From positions 77,463-141,462 of the forward strand of contig CAKSFA010000002.1 of assembly GCA_934454125.1 (NCBI GenBank): a DNA stretch of 64,000 nucleotides, in the 5' to 3' direction. The notes beneath the pieces are model-generated. The model ran no database searches and was not told where the DNA came from. It was given only the letters and a program-made list of their open reading frames with translations. Made by a program: the position numbers and the translations under genes. Position 1 is the stretch's first letter, and each line of letters begins with the position of its first letter. Of this stretch, positions 51,711-59,358 are shown in pieces. Origin of the DNA: an uncultured Eubacteriales bacterium (GTDB lineage Bacteria > Bacillota > Clostridia > Oscillospirales > Acutalibacteraceae).

Positions 51711-51739
51711 ATCATATAACAAACAATACTATTTGTAAA
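51711..51739 (-). promoter_or_regulatory. Predicted promoter of the alcohol dehydrogenase gene
   Basis: Minus strand TTTACA - 17 nt - TATGAT, about 42 nt before the ATG. Confidence 0.6.
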
Positions 51740-51921
51740 TAATAAATAAAAACTTAACAATGTGTGATATTTTTTTAACTATATTTCTATATCTCTTCAT
51801 CCATCCTCGCATAGATTCTGTTTTTGTATTTTATTAAAAATAATTTTCACTTTGATAAAAGCATTCCAGCCGCATGCGTAATAGTATGTAAGAACAGGAT
51901 TCTCCTGCAGGAGGTGTTCGC

Positions 51922-52506
51922 TTGAAAGCAAAAATTATGGATACCGGACATTTGCTCGTCATCTTAAGTCAAACAGAAGTCCTGCGCCTGGGGCTAAACC
52001 ACAACATGGCTCGTATGCCTACGGCACTCTGCAAAATGACGCTGGCAAAGCTATTTTTAGAGGGCTGCCGCCACACCGGCTTTGCCTACCGCAACGCGCA
52101 CGACATTACAATCCGCACCTTCTCCGTGCGAGACGGTACATTGGCATTGCTATTTTGCGTGCAAAGCAGCAGCAAACTCTCATCAACACCGCGCCGCCGG
52201 TTCCGCATCAAACAAACCACTGGCCCTTATATTTATCGATTCGCCTGCTGCACCGATCTGCTCAACGCCGTAGAACAACTAGTCAAAACCGGAATCTCTT
52301 GCCCTGGCGCCACGCTGCTGCGTGTTGGCATGCAGTACGACGTTATTTTTCCGTTGCACCGGAAAATGCGTCGACGAGCACAGGCACTGCTGGCAGAATA
52401 CGGCGTTCTACGCGGCAAAGGGCGTATCGCTGCTGCAGCTGCACAAGAGCACGGCGAATGGCTCTCAAATGACCTGCTAAACAGCATCAGCGGCATAAAG
52501 CCTTAA
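51922..52506 (+). CDS. MecA-like adaptor protein
   Basis: 194 residues from TTG (site CAGGAGG 8 nt upstream). The two-part layout resembles MecA: an N-terminal segment with ILSQTEVLRLGL and a C-terminal segment of the form YRF...DLLNAVEQL ... ATLLRVGMQYDVIF ... ALLAEYG...AQEHGEWLSNDLL, matching the conserved LEEYG..ISEHA end of MecA. MecA delivers substrates to ClpC-ClpP and blocks competence in Bacillus. Acidic linker of classical MecA is shortened, so the call is moderate. Its stop overlaps the converging rpe stop. Confidence 0.6.
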   Translation: MKAKIMDTGHLLVILSQTEVLRLGLNHNMARMPTALCKMTLAKLFLEGCRHTGFAYRNAHDITIRTFSVRDGTLALLFCVQSSSKLSSTPRRRFRIKQTTGPYIYRFACCTDLLNAVEQLVKTGISCPGATLLRVGMQYDVIFPLHRKMRRRAQALLAEYGVLRGKGRIAAAAAQEHGEWLSNDLLNSISGIKP

Positions 52507-53147
52507 ACGCTCTGTGCCGCCTGTTTTAAGTCTGCTATCATCTTCTGTGGGTCTGGTGCACGAAATACACTGGTACCCGCAACACAAATATCCACGCCTG
52601 CTTTGGCGCTGGTAACAACCGTCTGCAAATCAATGCCTCCATCCACCTGCACCAATAAATCTGGGGTACGCCGCTTGAGTTTCTCGACCTTTAGCATCAT
52701 ATCGGCCATATATGCCTGTCCACCAAAACCAGGCTCCACCGTCATTATCAATACCATATCCAGCTTGTCCAAATAGTCAAATACGGCTTCCACCGGTGTA
52801 CCAGGTTTCACTGCCAGTGCCGGTTTTACTCCGTACTCCAAAATTGTGTCGATAGTACCTATAACGTCCGTCTCCGCCTCAATATGAAACGAAATAATGT
52901 CTGCGCCAGCCTTACAAAAGTCAGCAATATACCGCTTCGGGTGCTCAATCATCAAATGTACATCAAACGGCAAGGACGAATACTGCCGCACCGCCTTGAT
53001 TACAGGCGCGCCAAAGGTCAGATTCGGCACAAACATTCCATCCATCACGTCCAAGTGAATCCAATCAGCACCTGCCTGTGTAATCATTGCAACCTGCTCA
53101 CCCAACTTTGAAAAATCCGCTGCCAAAACCGATGGTGCGATTAGCAT
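52503..53147 (-). CDS. rpe: Ribulose-phosphate 3-epimerase
   Basis: 214 residues. APSVLAADFSKLGEQV, WIHLDVMDGMFVPN, SFHIEAE, MTVEPGFGGQAYM, and VDGGI with the metal and catalytic Asp residues of a TIM barrel. Interconverts ribulose-5-P and xylulose-5-P in the pentose phosphate pathway. The ATG at 53147 follows GGAGGG by 6 nt; an in-frame extension upstream is not used. Confidence 0.96.
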   Translation of the reverse strand: MLIAPSVLAADFSKLGEQVAMITQAGADWIHLDVMDGMFVPNLTFGAPVIKAVRQYSSLPFDVHLMIEHPKRYIADFCKAGADIISFHIEAETDVIGTIDTILEYGVKPALAVKPGTPVEAVFDYLDKLDMVLIMTVEPGFGGQAYMADMMLKVEKLKRRTPDLLVQVDGGIDLQTVVTSAKAGVDICVAGTSVFRAPDPQKMIADLKQAAQSV

Positions 53148-53212
53148 CCCGCATCCCTCCGCAATCTTTGTTGTTTTGATTGTACCGCAAAAATACATGT
53201 TTTTCAAGCATA

Positions 53213-53245
53213 CAAAAGCCCGCCGTACAAAAAGCACAGCGGGCT
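53213..53245 (-). terminator. Terminator of the small membrane protein gene at 53311
   Basis: Minus strand AGCCCGC - 15 nt - GCGGGCT then TTTGT. Confidence 0.65.
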
Positions 53246-53310
53246 ATATCTATAAAAAGGGGTTTTTCACCCCGTAATCTAATGTATGCCGCATCAACAA
53301 AGCCGGTGCA

Positions 53311-53661
53311 TTAAGCGCAGCGTTTTACCTCTGCCGATTTTTGCATAGAAGCCACCGCTACACAGGTAGGTGATTGCACAGCCGATTGCATCTGTCGCTG
53401 TTGTTTCCGAGCTTTTGCTCTGTGCCGTGCAAATACTTTTTCACGATGCAGATGAAACAACGCACATACTGCCAAAATCAACTGTGCCACAAGTTGCAAC
53501 AGTTGCGCCTGCCAAACTCCTCCACCGGTCACCATAGCCATCACTCCCATAGAACAACACAACAGGCACACATACCACGAAGCAAAACTCCTAGGTCGAT
53601 ATTTTAACACCAATGCTATGGTAAACAGTAACAGACCACCACCAGTAAATATCTGCAACAT
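53311..53661 (-). CDS. Uncharacterised small membrane protein
   Basis: About 116 residues with three hydrophobic segments (LLLFTIALVL, WYVCLLCCSMGVMAMVTG, LVAQLILAVCALFHL) followed by a basic, Gln-rich cytosolic tail. No family recognised. GAGGAGAG site; either of two nearby ATGs (53670 or 53661) could start it. Flanked by terminators, so probably its own transcription unit. Confidence 0.55.
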   Translation of the reverse strand: MLQIFTGGGLLLFTIALVLKYRPRSFASWYVCLLCCSMGVMAMVTGGGVWQAQLLQLVAQLILAVCALFHLHREKVFARHRAKARKQQRQMQSAVQSPTCVAVASMQKSAEVKRCA

Positions 53662-53809
53662 GATTGTCATCTCTCCTCTTTCTCTGTATCTAAAACCCGA
53701 ACATATATTCGATTTGTGTGATTTTATTGTAGCATACGTTTGGAAAAATGACAAGCAATTTTTTTCAGTTTATTCATTGCTGTCCAAAACATGGTACAAC
53801 AAGGCAGCA

Positions 53810-53842
53810 AATAAAGAACAGCCCCCACAGGAGCTGTTCTTT
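53810..53842 (-). terminator. Terminator of the G5/3D wall protein gene
   Basis: Minus strand AGAACAGC - 10 nt - GCTGTTCT then TTATTT. Confidence 0.8.
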
Positions 53843-53848
53843 ATCGGT

Positions 53849-55093
53849 TTATGCCAGAATATACACATCCATCTGACGACGACCAAAATTAATACACTCG
53901 CTTAAAGTATTATAATACAAATCTACCAATGCCTGGCCTGACAGTAGTGCACCTCCGGTATCAGCAGCAATGGCATAACCATAGACAATGCTACCATCCG
54001 GTGAAGCAATATACAACCGTGTTCCATAAGGAATCACATTGGGGTTAACTGCTACGCGACCCACGGCTGCCGGTGCACCAGTTGAAGTAATCCCACCACC
54101 GGTATATGCCGTGCAAGACCCTCTGAGCACACGCGCTACCTGTAATACATTACCATTTGCATCCTGAATCGTGCTGCCGTTCACAACGACCGGTGCAGCC
54201 TGCACTGCTGTTTTCTTCGCAACTGGTCTTGCTTTAGTCCCTACCAGTTTTATTGCCTCCACCGGTGCTGTTTCCGCCAGAACTACAACATCGGTCGCTT
54301 CTACCAATTGTCCATTTACAAATTTGCATTCTTTTACAGCTGTTTTGCTGCCGTTCACACCTTCTGTTTGGAATTCCGTTTCTCCCTGATATAAATTGTC
54401 GGTTTTCACTTCACGCGTTTCAAATGGCAAAACCTCTGTTACAGTCTGCGTTGCATACGTTACACGATTCACAGCAAGTTCCATTCCATCATAAAGACGT
54501 GTCTGCAAATCTTCACTTAAGGTATCCTCTTTACCAAGCGTCAAATTTGCTGCATCAATCACATTTTCAACCGGCCCCTCCGGCACATCTGTAGTCTGTG
54601 CTACACCGTTATCCCACACCGTTACTTTATGATAACGTGTCACAACCAAGCGATCCTGCATGGTCAGCGTGCCGTTTCGATCTGTATTCAGCACATCATT
54701 CTCGTCTAAAGCAACACCTGCTTTTTCCATTACGCTTGTAATCAAATCGCCATAATGTGCCGATACAACTGTTTGCGTTCCATCTGCTTCCACTGTCGTA
54801 TCCATTGGGCGGCGAACTCTAATCACTACACCATTGGTATCGTCACGCTCTACAATGTCTGCTTCCCCAACCTGAATATTGGCTCTGTCAAGTAGTTCTT
54901 TTGTATCTGTTGTAGATAAATTTACCCGATAAGCAACATCATTGTCATAGATCGTTGCTTTGCCAGTTGTAGCCATAACGCTTACAACTGAACCAACTCC
55001 GATCACCGTAGCCATCGCAATTGCCACAACACGCTTGATTGGCGTATTGAATAACTGCAATGGTTTGCGTTTCTGTGATTCTGTCTGTTTCAT
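53849..55093 (-). CDS. Secreted cell-wall protein: DUF348 repeats, G5 and 3D domains (YabE/Rpf-like)
   Basis: 414 residues. Membrane/signal segment VVAIAMATVIGVGSVVSVMA, two DUF348 repeats (ATIYDNDVAYRVNLSTTDTKELLDRANI; VTVWDNGVAQTTDVPEGPVENVIDAANL), a G5 domain (VLPFETREVKTDNLYQGETEFQTEGVNGSKT), and a C-terminal 3D domain with VAVNPNVIPYGTRLYI ... YAIAADTGGA, the lytic-transglycosylase-like fold with three Asp. Such proteins remodel peptidoglycan, often during spore revival or growth. Strong promoter upstream. Confidence 0.92.
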   Translation of the reverse strand: MKQTESQKRKPLQLFNTPIKRVVAIAMATVIGVGSVVSVMATTGKATIYDNDVAYRVNLSTTDTKELLDRANIQVGEADIVERDDTNGVVIRVRRPMDTTVEADGTQTVVSAHYGDLITSVMEKAGVALDENDVLNTDRNGTLTMQDRLVVTRYHKVTVWDNGVAQTTDVPEGPVENVIDAANLTLGKEDTLSEDLQTRLYDGMELAVNRVTYATQTVTEVLPFETREVKTDNLYQGETEFQTEGVNGSKTAVKECKFVNGQLVEATDVVVLAETAPVEAIKLVGTKARPVAKKTAVQAAPVVVNGSTIQDANGNVLQVARVLRGSCTAYTGGGITSTGAPAAVGRVAVNPNVIPYGTRLYIASPDGSIVYGYAIAADTGGALLSGQALVDLYYNTLSECINFGRRQMDVYILA

Positions 55094-55188
55094 AGCGATT
55101 CTCTGCACTCCTTCACTCTCGCGGCAACGGGCAGTTTTTATTTGTGATATATGCCTGTGCCGTTTGCTTGCGGATTACCGATGTTTGC

Positions 55189-55223
55189 TATTATATTCAC
55201 TGTTTTCCCATATGTCAAATGAA
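55189..55223 (-). promoter_or_regulatory. Predicted promoter of the G5/3D gene
   Basis: Minus strand TTGACA - 17 nt - TATAAT, perfect consensus. The roughly 90-nt leader can fold (CGGCA..GGCA with TGCC..TGCCG), but matches no riboswitch I recognise. Confidence 0.8.
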
Positions 55224-55994
55224 AAACAGGCTTCAAATTGTATAAATTGCACAAATAAAATTTCCATAAAATTCAAATAAAGCCATCTTTCCAGATGTTT
55301 ATTCCATTTTTTTACTTTTATGTTAATTCTACCGCTTTATTTTATGTGCATTTTGTTAAAAAATAGATATTACAGTACTGTTACAACTATTACATGCACG
55401 TTTTATTTACATCATTCCAGCTACTTTCTCCTGTATCTTCAATTTTTATTTTTAGTCAAAACACGTAAAAACAGCTTATCTACAGAGAATTTTGTCATTT
55501 CAGTTCTTTATACTGCATGACTTTTTTAAAACTGAAAACCCTAAAAAACAGCAATTTGAAAATCAAAAATTATATTTTTGAGAAAAATCTTATGTAAACC
55601 AATCATTTTCACGTAATCTCTACGCTTTTTTGAACTCTTTCTCCCACTTATTTTAAATTGCACCCTTATTTTTTGTTCCACGTTCATTCAAAAATTTAAA
55701 AAAATTACAAACTGTAATCTTTGTAACAACACCCACTGTATCTTGTGTAAAAAAGACTGTCAATGCTCTCCTTTATTTGATACAAAACAAAAAAATATCT
55801 TCATTCTCAATATATCTCCACACTATTAATAATACAAAAAATATTTTTATTGAGAAAATTTTCTTTTTCATTAATATATAAATAAATTTTACAGCAAAAT
55901 TTAAAATATATATACTGCTACTCTGAGCTATTTTTTTGTAATCCAAAATTCGGTTATCCGTTTTACAAAATCTATTATTCCTATATATTGTGGT
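55224..55994. other. AT-rich gene-free region
   Basis: About 0.77 kb, visibly much more AT-rich than its neighbours, with only short unconvincing open frames. No RNA gene, repeat or promoter pair stands out. One DnaA-box-like TTATCTACA (about 55473) is isolated. Confidence 0.55.
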
Positions 55995-56027
55995 AAAAAA
56001 GATGCCTCCCGCAAACGCGAAAGGCAA
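55995..56027 (-). terminator. Terminator of rplM-rpsI
   Basis: Minus strand TGCCTTTCGC - GTTT - GCGGGAGGCA then TCTTTTTT. Confidence 0.8.
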
Positions 56028-56045
56028 ATAAAAATCCAGATAAAG

Positions 56046-56447
56046 TTATCTCTTTGAAAACTGCGGTGCTCTTCTTGCTCCCTTAAGACCGTATTTCTTA
56101 CGTTCCTTCATTCTCGGGTCGCGTGTGAGGAAGCCCGCTTTTTTCAGAGCAGGACGGAGATTCTCAGAATCATATTGCAGCAAAGCTCTTGCAACGCCAT
56201 GGCGAATTGCGCCTGCCTGACCGGTTACTCCACCGCCTGCTACACGGCAAACAATATCGAATTTACCCTCGGTCTTGGTCAGGTTCAACGGCTGCCGCAC
56301 GATTAATTTCAGTGTCTCTAAGCCAAAGTAATCGTCAATGTCTCTATCATTCACAGTCACCTTGCCAGTGCCCTGATACAATCTTACGCGGGCAACAGAG
56401 CTTTTTCTTCTGCCTGTGCCATAAAAATAAGACTCTTTGTTATACAT
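56046..56447 (-). CDS. rpsI: 30S ribosomal protein S9
   Basis: 133 residues. YFYGTGRRKSSVARVRL at the start and MKERKKYGLKGARRAPQFSKR at the end, the S9 signature with its C-terminal Lys-Arg tail reaching P-site tRNA. Follows rplM by 19 nt in the universal L13-S9 operon. Confidence 0.98.
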   Translation of the reverse strand: MYNKESYFYGTGRRKSSVARVRLYQGTGKVTVNDRDIDDYFGLETLKLIVRQPLNLTKTEGKFDIVCRVAGGGVTGQAGAIRHGVARALLQYDSENLRPALKKAGFLTRDPRMKERKKYGLKGARRAPQFSKR

Positions 56448-56466
56448 TTATTCCAATCCTCCTCTC

Positions 56467-56895
56467 TTATTTTGTCCACGCTGTGGGCTGCTGTGCCTGA
56501 TGTACATGCTCAGCACCAGCATAAACGCGCAAACGAGTCAACTGTGTACGGCCGTTGTGCGTATTTGGCACCATGCCCTTCACTGCCAGTTGCATAGCAA
56601 ACTCCGGCTTCTCTGCCATCAGTCTGTCATATCCCACCTCTTTCAAGTGGCCAATATAACCAGTGTGGCGGTAATATTTTTTGTTCTGCAGTTTGTTGCC
56701 GGTCAACACAGCTTCAGCACAGTTGATGATGATCACATGATCGCCGCCATCCACATGTGGGGTATATGTCGGCTTGTGCTTGCCACGCAGCAAAACTGCT
56801 GCCTGTGCAGCCACACGACCCAACGGCTTGCCTGCTGCATCGATGACATACCATTTGCGCTCTACTTGACTTGGTTTTTGCATAAAGGTAGACAT
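56467..56895 (-). CDS. rplM: 50S ribosomal protein L13
   Basis: 142 residues. KWYVIDAAGKPLGRVA, GDHVIIINCAEAVLTGNKLQNKKYY, HTGYIGHLK, VKGMVPNTHNGR are L13 hallmarks. GGAGG site 7 nt before ATG. Confidence 0.98.
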   Translation of the reverse strand: MSTFMQKPSQVERKWYVIDAAGKPLGRVAAQAAVLLRGKHKPTYTPHVDGGDHVIIINCAEAVLTGNKLQNKKYYRHTGYIGHLKEVGYDRLMAEKPEFAMQLAVKGMVPNTHNGRTQLTRLRVYAGAEHVHQAQQPTAWTK

Positions 56896-56924
56896 TGCAT
56901 TTCCTCCAAAATCTTATTTTTCAA

Positions 56925-56938
56925 ACACGTATGCGTGT
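56925..56938 (-). promoter_or_regulatory. Hairpin in the L13-S9 leader, possible autoregulatory site
   Basis: Perfect 5-bp hairpin ACACG-CATA-CGTGT between promoter and start. L13 leaders regulate this operon in other Firmicutes; correspondence is inferred from position only. Confidence 0.35.
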
Positions 56939-56953
56939 CAATGTGCATGTATG

Positions 56954-56983
56954 ATAGTACCATATTCTGTATTACGCTGTCAA
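56954..56983 (-). promoter_or_regulatory. Predicted promoter of rplM-rpsI
   Basis: Minus strand TTGACA - 18 nt - TACTAT, about 60 nt before the L13 start. Confidence 0.7.
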
Positions 56984-57135
56984 GACCAAAACCGTATTTT
57001 TTTAATTTATAAAATCACATCTCTATTTTTCTTCTGTTTTCTCTTGTTTTCTCTCGATAACTCACTCTCCATTTTAAAAAACTGTTTGCTTTTCTGTAAA
57101 AATATGGTATGATAACTCAAACGGAGGGATTGTAT

Positions 57136-57870
57136 ATGCAAATGATTATGAGCCAAATGCGCGCTGCCATTGAAGATTATCGCCTGATTAAACAGGGTGA
57201 CCATATCGCACTGGGAATTTCCGGCGGTAAAGATTCCCTTATGCTACTTTGTACACTTGCAAATATGCGTCGCTTTTTGCCCATGCAGTACCAATTAACT
57301 GCCTTCACCATTGATCCCTGTTTTGACAGCAAAGAAACCGACTTTAGCCAGGTAGCAGAACTGTGTCGCCGCCTGCAAGTACCATATGAAATCCGCCGCA
57401 CACAACTGAGTAAAATCATTTTTGAAGACCGCAAAGAGAGCAATCCCTGCAGTCTATGCGCACGTATGCGCCGTGGCATGCTGCACGATATGTGTAACCA
57501 GCACGGCTGCAACAAGTTAGCACTTGGCCATCATTTTGACGATGCCGTGCAAACTTTTTATATGAATCTATTTTATGGCGGCAAAATTGGCAGCTTTTCT
57601 CCGATTTCTTATCTATCCCGTAAAAATCTGTATCTCATCCGCCCCATGATCTATTGTGAAGAACGTAAGATCGAAGCCGCTGCAGAGCGTTACCGTCTTC
57701 CAGTTGTCAAAAGTGCTTGTCCAGTAGATGGCCAGACCAGTCGCCAAACCATGCAAGAGCTGATCGAAACACTAGAACAACGTTTCCCCGATCTACGTAA
57801 AAAAACGCTCGGTGCGCTTCAACGAGCTCATATTGATACTTGGGGCAAATGCAATGAAGAAACCGAATAA
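57136..57870 (+). CDS. TtcA-like tRNA thiolase (PP-loop ATPase)
   Basis: 244 residues. PP-loop LGISGGKDSLMLL, cysteine pair CSLC near residue 100 and a further Cys (SACPVDG) for an iron-sulfur cluster, and LALGHHFDDAVQTF. Matches the TtcA group, which makes 2-thiocytidine in tRNA. Firmicutes paralogs may act on other positions. ACGGAGGG site before ATG. Confidence 0.88.
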   Translation: MQMIMSQMRAAIEDYRLIKQGDHIALGISGGKDSLMLLCTLANMRRFLPMQYQLTAFTIDPCFDSKETDFSQVAELCRRLQVPYEIRRTQLSKIIFEDRKESNPCSLCARMRRGMLHDMCNQHGCNKLALGHHFDDAVQTFYMNLFYGGKIGSFSPISYLSRKNLYLIRPMIYCEERKIEAAAERYRLPVVKSACPVDGQTSRQTMQELIETLEQRFPDLRKKTLGALQRAHIDTWGKCNEETE

Positions 57871-57903
57871 AAAAGCGTGGACGCAAACTGTCCACGCTTT
57901 TTT
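57868..57903. terminator. Bidirectional terminator
   Basis: AAAGCGTGGA / TCCACGCTTT stem flanked by A-run and T-run, between convergent genes. Confidence 0.9.
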
Positions 57904-58915
57904 ATATGCTTCGATCTAACACTGCTGCCACTTGTCCTACTTTCTGCACCAAATCTGCAAACGCTGCTACACTCAACTGCTGTGCTGCATCGCTGATTGC
58001 CTCCTTTACATTCGGATGTACCTCTACAATCAACCCATCCGCACCGACGGCAATACCAGCCAATGCCAACGGTGCAACATACCGCTCCTTACCTGCTGCA
58101 TGCGAAGGGTCTATGATAATCGGCAAACTACTGCGCTCCCGCACCACCGGAACCGCCCCCACATCCAGTGTATTGCGCGTCGCTGTTTCAAACGTACGAA
58201 TCCCACGTTCACACAGAACCACCTGATAATTTCCCTCACTCATAATATATTCCGCAGCATCCAGCCATTCTTCAACTGTGTTGGCAATACCACGCTTAAG
58301 CACCACCGGCACCTTCGATTTTCCAATGTCTTTGAGCAACCGAAAGTTTTGCATATTCCGTGCTCCAATCTGAAACATATCGCAATATTTTGCCGCAATA
58401 TCAATCTGCTCTGATGCCATCACTTCGCTGACTACCTTCAAACCGGTTGCGTCTGCTGCCTTCCGCATCAGTTTTAGACCTTCTTCTTCCAATCCCTGAA
58501 AAGAGTACGGAGAGGTACGCGGTTTATATGCACCTCCACGCAAAAACGTGGCACCAGCTGCTTTTACTCCGATGGCCGCCTTCATAATACATTCTTCATT
58601 CTCCACCGCACATGGTCCACCCATCAATACCAATTTCTTGCTACCGATTACTTCGTCGCCCACATGCACCAAACGTCCATCTGGGCACATATCACGGCTG
58701 GCCAGCTTATATGAATGCATAATCGGTACACAGCTTTCCACGCCATCTAGCAGCGTAATATCTAGCCCACCCAGCTTGCTTTTGTCTCCCAAAATACCGA
58801 TGATTGTCGCTTGCCGTCCTTCTGAAACATCTGCACCCAGACCATATTTTTTCAAAGTCTCCACAACTTCCTCTACATGTTCTCGTGTGCAGCACTTTTT
58901 CATTAAAATTACCAT
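57902..58915 (-). CDS. aroF: 3-deoxy-7-phosphoheptulonate (DAHP) synthase, type I-beta
   Basis: 337 residues. The N-terminal ferredoxin-like/ACT regulatory domain (1-70) precedes the barrel: LMGGPCAVENEECI, RGGAYKPRTSPYSFQG, QIGARNMQNF, LKRGIANTVEEW, CERGIRTFE, DPSHAAGKE. It condenses PEP and erythrose-4-P in the first shikimate step. Uses PEP and erythrose-4-P linked to PEPCK and pentose phosphate enzymes also in the window. AAAGGAG site about 12 nt before ATG. Confidence 0.95.
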   Translation of the reverse strand: MVILMKKCCTREHVEEVVETLKKYGLGADVSEGRQATIIGILGDKSKLGGLDITLLDGVESCVPIMHSYKLASRDMCPDGRLVHVGDEVIGSKKLVLMGGPCAVENEECIMKAAIGVKAAGATFLRGGAYKPRTSPYSFQGLEEEGLKLMRKAADATGLKVVSEVMASEQIDIAAKYCDMFQIGARNMQNFRLLKDIGKSKVPVVLKRGIANTVEEWLDAAEYIMSEGNYQVVLCERGIRTFETATRNTLDVGAVPVVRERSSLPIIIDPSHAAGKERYVAPLALAGIAVGADGLIVEVHPNVKEAISDAAQQLSVAAFADLVQKVGQVAAVLDRSI

Positions 58916-58987
58916 CTTCCAAAAAATCTCCTTTCATAAAAAACAAGTTATATTTATTTTATACTTTAAATCGCTAAAATGCAAGTA

Positions 58988-59022
58988 AAAAAGAAAAGCA
59001 GCCACCCTATTGGGTAACTGCT
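58988..59022 (-). terminator. Terminator of the 5S rRNA gene
   Basis: Minus strand AGCAGTTACCC - AATA - GGGTGGCTGCT then TTTCTTTTTT, 7 nt after the mature 5S end. Confidence 0.85.
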
Positions 59023-59028
59023 TTATGT

Positions 59029-59144
59029 GTTGGCATCTACCTATCTTCCCAGGCCGTCTCCAGCCAAGTATTTTCGGCACCAATGAGCTTAACTTCTGTG
59101 TTCGGTATGGGAACAGGTGGACCCTCATCGTAATCAACACCAAC
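59029..59144 (-). rRNA. rrf: 5S ribosomal RNA
   Basis: About 116 nt. Minus strand begins TTGGTGTTGATTACGATGAG, contains the universal CCCATACCGAACACAGAAGTTAAG, then GCCGAAAATACTTGG, and ends GATGCCAA, complementary to the 5' end. It is not next to a 23S gene: the closest rRNA signal is about 4.8 kb away at the right edge, with a protein gene set in between. Own promoter-like sequence and terminator suggest a separate transcription unit. Confidence 0.95.
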
Positions 59145-59169
59145 TTCGTCTGTTTCTGACGACTTTTTC

Positions 59170-59200
59170 AGTTTATCATACCACTATCAAAAAAGCAAGT
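59170..59200 (-). promoter_or_regulatory. Possible promoter of the 5S rRNA gene
   Basis: Minus strand AGACTT - 16 nt - TATGAT with an extended -10 TGG, ending about 30 nt before the 5S start. Confidence 0.45.
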
Positions 59201-59308
59201 CTTTTTTTCCATTATTTTTTCTTTTTTTCTCCCAAAAAATAAATTGTAAATCCGCTCTCCTTTTTTAGCATAAACTTTTCTATAATCCCCTACCAACTTA
59301 CTTTTTAA

Positions 59309-59352
59309 CAAAATAAAAGCAGGTGCCTTAACAGCCCTCTGCTTTTATTTTA
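59309..59352 (-). terminator. Terminator of the secreted EEP-like gene
   Basis: Minus strand AAATAAAAGCAG - 16 nt - CTGCTTTTATTT. Confidence 0.8.
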
Positions 59353-59358
59353 TAAATA

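Noticed and set aside
55094..55190. c-di-AMP (ydaO) riboswitch before the G5/3D gene
   Set aside because: Such genes often have one, but the leader is only about 90 nt and lacks the conserved ydaO motifs.
55109..56045. Chromosomal origin of replication
   Set aside because: AT-rich, but only one DnaA-box-like sequence is seen, no dnaA/dnaN neighbourhood, and skew does not change sign here.
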